Of a DNA stretch of 64,000 bases, positions 36,700 through 45,299 are shown piece by piece. Within the stretch, counting starts at the first letter, position 1. Every line of letters begins with the position of its first letter. The DNA is from Clostridium sp. D53t1_180928_C8 (lineage in GTDB: Bacteria; Bacillota; Clostridia; Clostridiales; Clostridiaceae): NCBI RefSeq assembly GCF_015667795.1, contig NZ_JADPEL010000001.1, positions 281,485 to 345,484 on the forward strand, written 5' to 3'. Made by a program: the position numbers and the translations under genes. The notes under the pieces are model-generated. The model made no database searches. It was not told the DNA's origin and saw only the letters and a program-made list of their open reading frames with translations.

Positions 36700-38388
36700 A
36701 TGATGAAAATATTTAGATTAACATATAATGAATTAGTAAAACAGTTTAAAAAGCCAAGTATTAAAATTATATTTGCTTTAATATTAATATCAGCAATGAT
36801 ATTACCGGCAGTGATAAATAAAATACCACAAAATTATCAGTATTCTAATGCTTTAGAAAGTAATAAGTATATGCTTCAACAGGCAGAGCAAAATGTTGAA
36901 GAATTTTCTAAGGATAAAACTGAAAAAGGGAAGATTCAGCTAAAGTACGCTATAATAGAAAAAGAGTGTATGCAATTATTTGTAGATTATGAAATTGGAT
37001 TTGATGATTGGAGAAAGAATGAAGTTGAGGCTTATAGAAATGCAGCTTATGAATTAGCAGCAATTGAATTTGTATTAAATGGATACAATCAAGAGGTAAT
37101 TATAGAAAAACTTCAATGTGTAGATCCCAATAAAATACAAGAATATAATAAGATGACTTTAGAAAAGAAGAAAGAAGTAGAAGCTAAGTATACAGCATTA
37201 AAGCAACGTGCCTTAGATATAATTGCTAACAATGATAATTTAGCTCATACAGAAGATGAGATAAAAAGAAAAAATGAATATATAGCACTTAATCAAAAAT
37301 ATATTGATGAATATGAAAAGTTAAAAGCTAAGAATCCTACAAAAAAGGAAGATATAGAAAAGCTTGAAGCATTAGAAAAAGAGGCTATAAACGCAGCAGA
37401 AAGTATAAAATACTTTAATATTGATAATGCAATAATGCAATTTAGATTAGATAATAAAATTAATTATGATTCAAGTAACTGGAAAAATAATTCTATTAAA
37501 ACAGTTGAAGAAGAAGTATCAGAATTAAGAATGAAATTATTAACTGAAAAAGAATATGCAGCTTCAGCAAATCAGTTAGAATATTCAATGACTTATGATG
37601 AGTACGTTAAAAATTATAATGAAACAAATAATAAAAGAGTAAATAAAATAAAAGAAGTATGGTATGGATTAGAAAATAATATTCCAGATTTAAATGACAT
37701 AAGAGATGCTAGAAGTGTTTTAGATAGCACATATGAAATATATATTATACTTGCAGTTATAATGGTTATTATAATTGGTGGTGGAATTGTAGCAACAGAG
37801 TTTTCTAAGGGAACTATTAGATTACTTCTTATTAGACCAGTATCAAGATGGAAAATATTATTATCAAAACTATTAGCAGTATTAATTGTTGGATTTTCAA
37901 TAGTAATATTAGGAATAGGAATACTCTATGTTTCTACAGGAGTTGTGTTTGGAATGGATACTTACAATACACCACTTTTAGAAACAGTAGGTATAAATAT
38001 TGAACAAGTAAGTTTTATGAGTTATTTGATACCAAAAATATTATTATCTTGTTCAAGTTTGGTATTTATAATATCTTTAGTATTTGCAGTTTCAACTTTA
38101 GCTAAAAACACTGCTTTAGCGGTAGCTATTAGTATGGTTCTTTATTTAGGTATAGCACCAGCAACAGATTTATTAATAAGTATGAAGCAAACTTGGATAG
38201 TGAATACTTTATTGCCGTATATTAATAGTTCATATTTAAGATTAATGCCAAGTGGTCAGCAGATGTTATCAGAAAGTTTTGGAATGTCTATGAACTTTGA
38301 AAGTGGAGCAGTTCAATTATTAATTGTATCCGCTGTATTGTTAATAGGAACATTTATAGTGTTTATTAAGAAGGATGTTAAAAGCTAA
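36700..38388 (+). CDS. ABC-2 permease with large external helical domain
   Basis: 562 residues. One membrane segment at about 22-42, then about 300 residues of charged, lysine/glutamate-rich helix (probable coiled coil), then five or six segments from about 347 onward, including IIGGGIVATEFSKGTIRLLL. ABC-2 exporters usually have six helices with a shorter loop, so the long external domain is notable. Works with the preceding ATPase. Two adjacent ATGs (36700, 36703) are equally plausible starts. Confidence 0.88.
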   Translation: MMKIFRLTYNELVKQFKKPSIKIIFALILISAMILPAVINKIPQNYQYSNALESNKYMLQQAEQNVEEFSKDKTEKGKIQLKYAIIEKECMQLFVDYEIGFDDWRKNEVEAYRNAAYELAAIEFVLNGYNQEVIIEKLQCVDPNKIQEYNKMTLEKKKEVEAKYTALKQRALDIIANNDNLAHTEDEIKRKNEYIALNQKYIDEYEKLKAKNPTKKEDIEKLEALEKEAINAAESIKYFNIDNAIMQFRLDNKINYDSSNWKNNSIKTVEEEVSELRMKLLTEKEYAASANQLEYSMTYDEYVKNYNETNNKRVNKIKEVWYGLENNIPDLNDIRDARSVLDSTYEIYIILAVIMVIIIGGGIVATEFSKGTIRLLLIRPVSRWKILLSKLLAVLIVGFSIVILGIGILYVSTGVVFGMDTYNTPLLETVGINIEQVSFMSYLIPKILLSCSSLVFIISLVFAVSTLAKNTALAVAISMVLYLGIAPATDLLISMKQTWIVNTLLPYINSSYLRLMPSGQQMLSESFGMSMNFESGAVQLLIVSAVLLIGTFIVFIKKDVKS

Positions 38389-38396
38389 ATTTAGAG

Positions 38397-38431
38397 AGGA
38401 TTATATTTATTAAAATATAATCCTTTTTTTG
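38397..38431 (+). terminator. Terminator of the first ABC operon
   Basis: Stem AGGATTATATTT/AAATATAATCCT with a short loop, then seven T. Confidence 0.9.
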
Positions 38432-38447
38432 TTATGGAAATGTAAGA
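38426..38447 (+). promoter_or_regulatory. Shared 22-base motif, copy B
   Basis: TTTTTGTTATGGAAATGTAAGA, 47 bases upstream of the second ABC ATPase gene, nearly identical to copy A at 35235. A -10-like TATAAT follows in ATTATATAATATA. Confidence 0.4.
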
Positions 38448-38493
38448 AAATACGAATATTATATAATATATAGTAATTATTTAGGAGAGAAAA

Positions 38494-39162
38494 ATGAGTG
38501 TTATAAGTGTAAAAAAAGTAAGTAAAATTTATGGTAAGGATGAGAATAAGATAGAAGCTTTAAAGGATATAAACTTAACTATAGAAAAAGGAGAATTTGT
38601 AGCAATAGTAGGGGCTTCTGGTTCAGGAAAATCTACATTATTACATATTATAGGGGGAATAGATAGGGCAACTAAAGGAGATGTATTTATAGATAATATT
38701 AACTTAAATTCATTATCAGAAGAGGAAATATCATTGCTTAGGCTTCGCAAAGTAGGATTTGTATTTCAGATGTATAATTTAATTCCGGTATTAACAGTAG
38801 AAGAAAATATAGAAATGCCAGTTCTATTAGATGATGGTGTTATTGATGAATCATATAAGAATGAATTAATAAAAATGTTAGCCTTAGAAGACAGAAGGAA
38901 TCATATGCCATCACAATTATCAGGTGGTCAGCAACAAAGAGTTGCAATTGGGAGAGCACTGGCAAATAAACCATCAATAATATTAGCTGATGAACCTACA
39001 GGAAATTTAGACTCTAAAACTGCAATGGATATAATGGAGCTTTTAAAGTTTAGTACAAGAAAATATAATCAAACTTTAGTTTTAATAACACATGATGAAA
39101 AAATATCTAAAATGGCTGATAGAGTTATAACTATTAAAGATGGAATGTTAATAGAACTGTAA
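38494..39162 (+). CDS. ABC ATPase (MacB/BceA type)
   Basis: 222 residues. Walker A GASGSGKST, signature LSGGQQQRVAIGRAL, Walker B IILADEPTGNLDSKT. Such ATPases pair with FtsX-type permeases that resist or sense cell-wall-active peptides; the partner permease follows by about ten bases. A two-component system comes next, the usual Bce-type arrangement. Confidence 0.94.
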   Translation: MSVISVKKVSKIYGKDENKIEALKDINLTIEKGEFVAIVGASGSGKSTLLHIIGGIDRATKGDVFIDNINLNSLSEEEISLLRLRKVGFVFQMYNLIPVLTVEENIEMPVLLDDGVIDESYKNELIKMLALEDRRNHMPSQLSGGQQQRVAIGRALANKPSIILADEPTGNLDSKTAMDIMELLKFSTRKYNQTLVLITHDEKISKMADRVITIKDGMLIEL

Positions 39163-39171
39163 AGTAAAGAG

Positions 39172-41652
39172 GTGAGAAAAATTAAGAAATATGGAGATAT
39201 AGTAAATAAACAATTTACAGTGAATAGAAGAAGAAATTTATTAACTATACTAGGTATAATTTTGAGCATTATTTTATTTACGTCAGTAGGATATATACAG
39301 AATTACTCTAGGGATTTGAACATTTTAGAAACCAAGTCTAATAGTGGAGATTATGAGGCTATGTTTAAAGATATTTCAGAGGAACAACTAAAAATGCTTA
39401 CCAATAATGTTAATGTGCGTAATGTTGGTTCTTATGGTGAAATTTATAGTGAAAGGGTTAGCATAAATGGAATCGAAAAAAATATTAATATTTATTCGCT
39501 AGATAGGGTGGCACTGCAAGAAATATTTTCTCCAATTATAAAGTTAGAGAGTGGAAATATACCAAAAGAAGAAGGAGAAATAATATTAGATGAAGTTGGG
39601 AAAAATCTTTTAAATAATAAAATTGGAGATTTAATAACTTTTGTAGGAAAAGAATATAAAATTACAGGTTTTTTTGATAAAAATAGTCCATTTAATTCAT
39701 ATAGTATTGAAGGTATAACATATTCTGAATATGAAAATACAAATGCAATTTTTAATACAATACATACAGATAGAGATGAAATATATAAAATAGCAGATAA
39801 CTTAGAAATAAAAAGAAATAATGTATTCACTAACGAAATGTTATTTTATAGTTATGGAGACGGAAATAACTATAAAATAGTTGAAGCGTCTTTATATATA
39901 GTAATATTGATACTTACAATTTTTCTTACTTATGGCGCTATTAATGTTTCAGTGAAAGAAAGAGTAAATCAATTTTCAATATTAAGATGCATTGGTGCAA
40001 CGCCTAACAAATTAAGAAGAATGTTAATAAGGGAAAGTTGTTTTTTACTAATTTTATCTATAATACCTGGTATAATTCTAGGTCAGTTAGTATGCTTTTT
40101 CATCTCAGATATAGTATTAAGCAAGTTTATTGGAATGGAAAGTTATGGATTAGGATATAAAATATATCCTAATGTATTAATAATGGTAATTATTTTAACT
40201 ATTATTAATATAGTAGTTTCAACTATTGTACCTTTAGTTAATATTGGAAAACTATCACCTATAGAGGGCGTAAAAGGCATAGCTAATATTAAAAGAAGAA
40301 ATCCCAATATTATAGCAAGGTTATTTGGATATAATGGTGAAATAGCATATAAAAATATTAGAGCTGATGATAAAAATTTTATTATTACTACAGTAGTATC
40401 GATTATTATATTAACTGTATTTATTGTATTTTCTGCATATAATGAAAATTTAATTACTGTTAATTCTAGTGAATATACTAAAGATATTGCATTAGATATT
40501 ACACCGAAAAGTGAAAATGTTTCAGATGAAATCTTATATCACAAAAATCAAATTTCGCAGTTAGGTGTAGCAGAAAAAATTTATTCTAGAGTAAATTATT
40601 CAGCTGATGGAATTTTTAAAGATGTAAAATTAAATAAATATATTCCAGAAATAAAAGAAGAATATGGATACGGTGAAAAAAGTATTAATTTCGAAGGAAA
40701 GCAATCAACATATAGTAATATGATTAGAATTTTAGTATCAGATGATAATACCTTAGAAGAGATGCTACCGTATGTAGATGAACAGTTATCATTAGAGGAT
40801 TTTAAAGATAATGGAGTAGTAATTATTAATAGAGTAGTTATTAAAAATTTTATTGATGTATGTAGGGAAAATTTATTTGATTTAAATTTAAAAGATAAGT
40901 TTACTTTAGCTATAAAAGATATTAATGATGGAATAAGGATACCAGTTTCAGAAGACATAGATTATATTATGAAAAATAATAGAGAGATAGAATTTAAATA
41001 TTTAGGTTCTATAGATGGAGATAAAGTTTTAGACGGAAAGAGATATGGATATCCCAATAGTATAACTTTAATAGTAAGTGAAGATTTTGTTAATAGAGAG
41101 GGGTTAAAGTTTAATCAAATTAATTTAATGATTGATGCTACTGATGATGATAGATCAATAGGAATTATTAAAGAATATTCAAATGTTATAGATGGGTATT
41201 ATTTTGAAAATTATGATTGGAAGGATTATATTGGAAAATATTATTTGATGATGGGAATCGTTATGTATATAATATTAGTCTTAACTATTATTGTGGGAGC
41301 TATGAATATCATAAATAATAAGACTATAAATATAAAGCTAAGAAGCAAGGAAATAGGAGTATTTCTTGCTATTGGAATGACTAAGAAAAGATTAAGAAAA
41401 ATATTAATGTTAGAAGGAATAATTCAATGGATTATAGCATCAGCTATATCTTTAGGGTTATCAATTGTAATACTAAAAATAATTAATGAAATTATATATT
41501 ATACTTCAGAAGTAGAGATTACAAATATGCCTATAGAAGCTATGTTATTTGGGGTATCAGTATTATTAATTATTAATATATTAGCAAGTTATTTACCAAT
41601 AAGAAAACTTAAGACAATGGATACAACAAAGCTAATTAGAAATAATGAATAA
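39172..41652 (+). CDS. FtsX-type permease with two large external domains
   Basis: 826 residues with membrane segments near 22-42, three between about 230 and 370, one near 400-422, and three at about 685-810. External domains occupy roughly 45-230 and 425-680. The layout resembles MacB/BceB-like mechanotransmission permeases with two FtsX modules. Start is uncertain: the GTG at 39172 lies within the AAAGAGGTG ribosome site, whereas ATT at 39181 would have ideal spacing; no ATG or TTG is close. Confidence 0.88.
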   Translation: MRKIKKYGDIVNKQFTVNRRRNLLTILGIILSIILFTSVGYIQNYSRDLNILETKSNSGDYEAMFKDISEEQLKMLTNNVNVRNVGSYGEIYSERVSINGIEKNINIYSLDRVALQEIFSPIIKLESGNIPKEEGEIILDEVGKNLLNNKIGDLITFVGKEYKITGFFDKNSPFNSYSIEGITYSEYENTNAIFNTIHTDRDEIYKIADNLEIKRNNVFTNEMLFYSYGDGNNYKIVEASLYIVILILTIFLTYGAINVSVKERVNQFSILRCIGATPNKLRRMLIRESCFLLILSIIPGIILGQLVCFFISDIVLSKFIGMESYGLGYKIYPNVLIMVIILTIINIVVSTIVPLVNIGKLSPIEGVKGIANIKRRNPNIIARLFGYNGEIAYKNIRADDKNFIITTVVSIIILTVFIVFSAYNENLITVNSSEYTKDIALDITPKSENVSDEILYHKNQISQLGVAEKIYSRVNYSADGIFKDVKLNKYIPEIKEEYGYGEKSINFEGKQSTYSNMIRILVSDDNTLEEMLPYVDEQLSLEDFKDNGVVIINRVVIKNFIDVCRENLFDLNLKDKFTLAIKDINDGIRIPVSEDIDYIMKNNREIEFKYLGSIDGDKVLDGKRYGYPNSITLIVSEDFVNREGLKFNQINLMIDATDDDRSIGIIKEYSNVIDGYYFENYDWKDYIGKYYLMMGIVMYIILVLTIIVGAMNIINNKTINIKLRSKEIGVFLAIGMTKKRLRKILMLEGIIQWIIASAISLGLSIVILKIINEIIYYTSEVEITNMPIEAMLFGVSVLLIINILASYLPIRKLKTMDTTKLIRNNE

Positions 41653-41669
41653 GGATGGTTAAGTAAAAT

Positions 41670-42368
41670 ATGAAAAATATATTATTAGTAGAAGATGATA
41701 GAGCAGTTGCTTTAGCTGTAATATACAGTTTAAAAAAGGAAGGGTTTATGGTAGATCATGCTATGAATTTAAAAACAGCAAGAACTATGATAAATGACAA
41801 TATTGATATAATACTTTTAGATTTAATGTTGCCAGATGGTGATGGATATGAGCTTTGTAGTGAGATAAGGGAAAATGGAAATGAAGTTCCTATAATATTT
41901 ATGACAGCTTGTGATGAAGAATCAAATATAGTAACAGGATTAGACTTAGGAGCAGATGATTATGTTACTAAACCTGTAAAAATTAGAGAGCTTACTTCAA
42001 GGATAAATGCTGTTTTAAGAAGAAAAGGAAATTTAATAAAAGATACTAATAAAGAAGTAATGACTAGTGAAGGGATTGAGATTAATAATGGAGCTCATAT
42101 TGTAAGGAAAAATGGAGAAGAGTTATCTCTAACATTAAATGAATTTAAGCTATTAAAAATTCTTATGGAAAATGCTCCAAATGTATTAACTAGAAATATA
42201 ATTTTAGAGAAGCTTTGGGACATTGATGGTAACTTTATTGATGATAATGCTTTAAGTGTATATATGAAGAGATTGAGAGAAAAAATAGAAAATGATAGTA
42301 AAAATCCAACTTTAATAATAACAGTAAGAGGTGTAGGTTATAAATGGGCAGCTAAGGTGGTGAAATAA
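41670..42368 (+). CDS. OmpR-family response regulator
   Basis: 232 residues. Receiver domain with phospho-acceptor Asp51 in LLDLMLPDGDG and the Lys of VTKPVK, then an OmpR/PhoB winged helix ending ITVRGVGYKW. Probably controls the adjacent ABC modules. The kinase gene begins immediately after its stop. Confidence 0.94.
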   Translation: MKNILLVEDDRAVALAVIYSLKKEGFMVDHAMNLKTARTMINDNIDIILLDLMLPDGDGYELCSEIRENGNEVPIIFMTACDEESNIVTGLDLGADDYVTKPVKIRELTSRINAVLRRKGNLIKDTNKEVMTSEGIEINNGAHIVRKNGEELSLTLNEFKLLKILMENAPNVLTRNIILEKLWDIDGNFIDDNALSVYMKRLREKIENDSKNPTLIITVRGVGYKWAAKVVK

Positions 42369-43628
42369 TTGATAGCATTTCAAAATAAAGATGAAAGGTT
42401 AAAGATTATAACATATGTATTTATAGCACTACTGATTCAAGGAATAGTATTTTATATTATTTTTTATAGTTCAATAAAATCAATTAACAGTAGAATAATA
42501 AATCAAAACTTTTCTATTTTATCATTTGTAAATAATAAGGATAGTAATCTTGCAAGGGATATAGTGCCAATTATAACAGGAAAAATCATTAGTGATTCAA
42601 ATAGTATAAGTAATGGAGAAGAAATATTATCTAAATATTCATATGATGATAGTTTAAATTATAAAAATAACCCATTGATTGGAACCTCTATAAATAGATA
42701 TATGAGTTTAATTGGAGGAGTTTGTATTATAACATTATTAATAATAAGCGGAGGAATAATTTGGTTAATAAATCCTTTATATAAAGAGATTAAATATTTA
42801 ACTTATAGAGCAGAAACTATTCTTGAAAATAAGAATATAGAAGATGAAATGAATTTTAAATATAGAGGTAGTCTAGATAAATTCATTCTTAAATTTTCTA
42901 TGATGGAGGAAAGAATACATAATAGTATGTCTTTGCTTAATGAAGAAAAGATAAACTTAAAAAATATAATTAATGATATCTCTCATCAACTTAAGACACC
43001 ATTAATGGCTCTTTCTATGTACAATGAAATTTTAACAGATCATAGAAATATGGAATATGAAGATATAGATAATTTTATTGATTCAAGCAATGAACAGTTA
43101 GATAGAATGGAATGGCTGGTTAAAACCTTATTAAAATACGCAAGACTTGAAAGTAATGTTGTTGAATATCATAAAGAAAGTTTTAGTTTAAATAATACTA
43201 TAGAAGAAAGTATATCTCCGTTAAAAGTAAAAGCAAGTGAAAAAAAACAAGAGTTGAGTTTTAAATATGATAAACAAATTAATTTTTATCATGATAGAAA
43301 ATGGATAGCAGAAGCTTTAAGTAATATTATTAAAAATGCTATAGAGCATACAGATGTTAATGGAAAAATAGAAGTTGGAGTTGAGGAGACTCCAATTACT
43401 ATAAGAGTATATGTTAAGGATAATGGAGAAGGTATTGATAAGGATGAGATAAAGAAAATCTTTAATAGGTTTTATAAAGGTGAAAATTCAATTAATCCTA
43501 CAAGTATAGGAATAGGACTTTGTTTAAGTAAAGCTATAGTAAAAGCACATAATGGCGATATAACTGTAGAGAGTGAAGTAGGAAAAGGAAGTATTTTTTA
43601 TATTACTTTTATAAAATCTATTTATTAA
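42369..43628 (+). CDS. Sensor histidine kinase
   Basis: 419 residues from TTG 42369, abutting the regulator's stop, with GGTGGTG upstream. Membrane segments at about 14-35 and 112-133 flank a 75-residue external sensor. Phospho-acceptor His206 is in NDISHQLKTPLMAL, the N-box is IIKNAIEH, and the ATP lid has DNGEGID and GIGLCLSK. Partner of the preceding regulator; likely senses an envelope-active compound. Confidence 0.93.
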   Translation: MIAFQNKDERLKIITYVFIALLIQGIVFYIIFYSSIKSINSRIINQNFSILSFVNNKDSNLARDIVPIITGKIISDSNSISNGEEILSKYSYDDSLNYKNNPLIGTSINRYMSLIGGVCIITLLIISGGIIWLINPLYKEIKYLTYRAETILENKNIEDEMNFKYRGSLDKFILKFSMMEERIHNSMSLLNEEKINLKNIINDISHQLKTPLMALSMYNEILTDHRNMEYEDIDNFIDSSNEQLDRMEWLVKTLLKYARLESNVVEYHKESFSLNNTIEESISPLKVKASEKKQELSFKYDKQINFYHDRKWIAEALSNIIKNAIEHTDVNGKIEVGVEETPITIRVYVKDNGEGIDKDEIKKIFNRFYKGENSINPTSIGIGLCLSKAIVKAHNGDITVESEVGKGSIFYITFIKSIY

Positions 43629-43634
43629 AATAAT

Positions 43635-43684
43635 TATGCCCTAGATGAGAGGAGTGTATCTCCTTTTGTTTAGGGTATATTTTT
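43635..43684 (+). terminator. Terminator of the two-component operon
   Basis: Outer stem TGCCCTA/TAGGGTA with an inner GGAG/CTCC hairpin, followed by T residues. Confidence 0.7.
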
Positions 43685-43702
43685 ATAGGATAAAATTAAC
43701 AG

Positions 43703-43716
43703 TGAAAACTATTTCA
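43703..43716 (+). promoter_or_regulatory. Possible cre site of the trehalose operon
   Basis: TGAAAACTATTTCA matches the CcpA consensus TGNNANCGNTNNCA except for one central base, and lies just upstream of the -35 box. Confidence 0.4.
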
Positions 43717-43724
43717 AAATATTA

Positions 43725-43782
43725 TTGACAAACATATACGTACAAGTTATTATTAAAGCATAACATGAGATGTACGTACAAG
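43725..43782 (+). promoter_or_regulatory. Trehalose promoter with two TreR operators
   Basis: Consensus TTGACA (43725-43730), 17-base spacer, TATTAT (43748-43753). TATACGTACAAG (43735-43746) inside the spacer and TGTACGTACAAG (43771-43782) after the -10 are near-identical and contain the palindrome core TACGTA. They are likely sites for the GntR-type TreR encoded at 46998, which would block RNA polymerase at two points. Confidence 0.75.
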
Positions 43783-43804
43783 TTTTAAATAAGGAGGAAA
43801 AGCG

Positions 43805-45211
43805 ATGGGAAAGTATATTGATGAATCAAAAAGATTGCTTGAATGTGTAGGAGGAAGAGAAAATATTGCTGCAGTTACACACTGTGTAACACGTATGAGA
43901 TTTGTATTAAAAGATACAGCTAAAGCAAATAAAGAAGAGATTGAAAAAATAAAGTCTGTAAAAGGTACATTTATTCAAGCTGGACAATTCCAAGTAATTA
44001 TAGGAAATACAGTAACAGATTTTTATAATGATTTTGTAAAGGTGTCTGGAGTAGAAGGAACGAGTAAAGAAGATGCAAAAGATGCAGCAAAATCAAATAT
44101 GTCTTTTATACAAAGATTGATGGCAAATTTAGCAGAAATTTTTTCACCACTTATACCAGCAATTATTGTTGGAGGTTTAATATTAGGATTTAGAAATATA
44201 ATTGGAGATGTTAAGTTCTTTGAAGATGGAACAAAGAGTTTAATTGAAATATCACAGTTTTGGGCAGGGACACATAGTTTCTTATGGTTAATAGGTGAAG
44301 CTATATTCCACTTCTTACCTGTAGGAATTACATGGGCAATAACTAAGAAGATGGGAACAACTCAAATACTAGGTATAGTATTAGGTATTACTTTAGTATC
44401 ACCACAGCTTTTAAATGCTTATGCAGTTTCAGGTGGAACAGTAGCTCCAGTATGGGACTTTGGATTTGCACAAGTTAATATGATTGGATATCAAGCACAA
44501 GTTATTCCAGCTATACTTGCAGGATTTGTACTTGTATATTTAGAAAGATTCTTTAGAAAGATTTCACCAGCATCAATATCAATGATTATAGTTCCATTCT
44601 TTGCTTTAGTACCAGCTGTACTTATTGCACATACAGTATTAGGTCCAATTGGTTGGACTATAGGATCATGGATTTCAACTATAGTTTATTCAGGATTAAC
44701 ATCATCATTTAGTTGGTTATTTGCAGGTGTATTTGGATTTGTATATGCACCACTAGTTATTACTGGATTACATCATATGACAAATGCAATAGATCTTCAA
44801 TTAATGGCACAAGTAGGTGGAACATTACTATGGCCAATGATAGCTTTATCTAATATAGCTCAAGGGTCAGCAGTTCTTGCAATGATATATTTACAAAGAA
44901 AAAATGAAGAAGAAAAACAAGTTTCAATACCAGCATGTATTTCAGCATACTTAGGTGTAACTGAACCGGCATTATTTGGTGTTAACTTAAAATATGGATT
45001 CCCATTTATTTGTGGGATGATAGGTTCAGGTATAGCAGCAGTTATCTCTGTTGCAAGTGGAGTTATGGCAAATGCGATAGGTATTGGAGGTATTCCTGGA
45101 ATCCTTTCAATTCAACCACAGCACATGATAATGTTTGCTGTAGCAATGGTAGTAGCAATAGTTGTACCATTTGTATTAACAGTTGTAGTAGGTAAAAAGA
45201 AATTAGGTTAA
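43805..45211 (+). CDS. treP: Trehalose-specific PTS EIIBC
   Basis: 468 residues. An N-terminal IIB domain with phospho-Cys in AAVTHCVTRMRF is followed by a IIC membrane domain of about ten helices (SPLIPAIIVGGLILGF, GLHHMTNAID, YLGVTEPALFG). No IIA domain; trehalose systems usually borrow the glucose IIA. It imports trehalose as trehalose-6-phosphate, supported by the following treC and treR genes. Confidence 0.94.
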   Translation: MGKYIDESKRLLECVGGRENIAAVTHCVTRMRFVLKDTAKANKEEIEKIKSVKGTFIQAGQFQVIIGNTVTDFYNDFVKVSGVEGTSKEDAKDAAKSNMSFIQRLMANLAEIFSPLIPAIIVGGLILGFRNIIGDVKFFEDGTKSLIEISQFWAGTHSFLWLIGEAIFHFLPVGITWAITKKMGTTQILGIVLGITLVSPQLLNAYAVSGGTVAPVWDFGFAQVNMIGYQAQVIPAILAGFVLVYLERFFRKISPASISMIIVPFFALVPAVLIAHTVLGPIGWTIGSWISTIVYSGLTSSFSWLFAGVFGFVYAPLVITGLHHMTNAIDLQLMAQVGGTLLWPMIALSNIAQGSAVLAMIYLQRKNEEEKQVSIPACISAYLGVTEPALFGVNLKYGFPFICGMIGSGIAAVISVASGVMANAIGIGGIPGILSIQPQHMIMFAVAMVVAIVVPFVLTVVVGKKKLG

Positions 45212-45235
45212 AAATTGATTGAAATGGATGATATA

Positions 45236-45260
45236 GATAAGTAATTTTAAGTTGCTTATC
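45236..45260 (+). other. treP-treC intercistronic hairpin
   Basis: Nine-base stem GATAAGTAA/TTGCTTATC with a seven-base loop, no strong T-run. Probably adjusts the ratio of transporter to hydrolase message. Confidence 0.45.
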
Positions 45261-45299
45261 ATATTGTCCTTTCTTGTTAAGAAAAAGGAGATAAATAAA

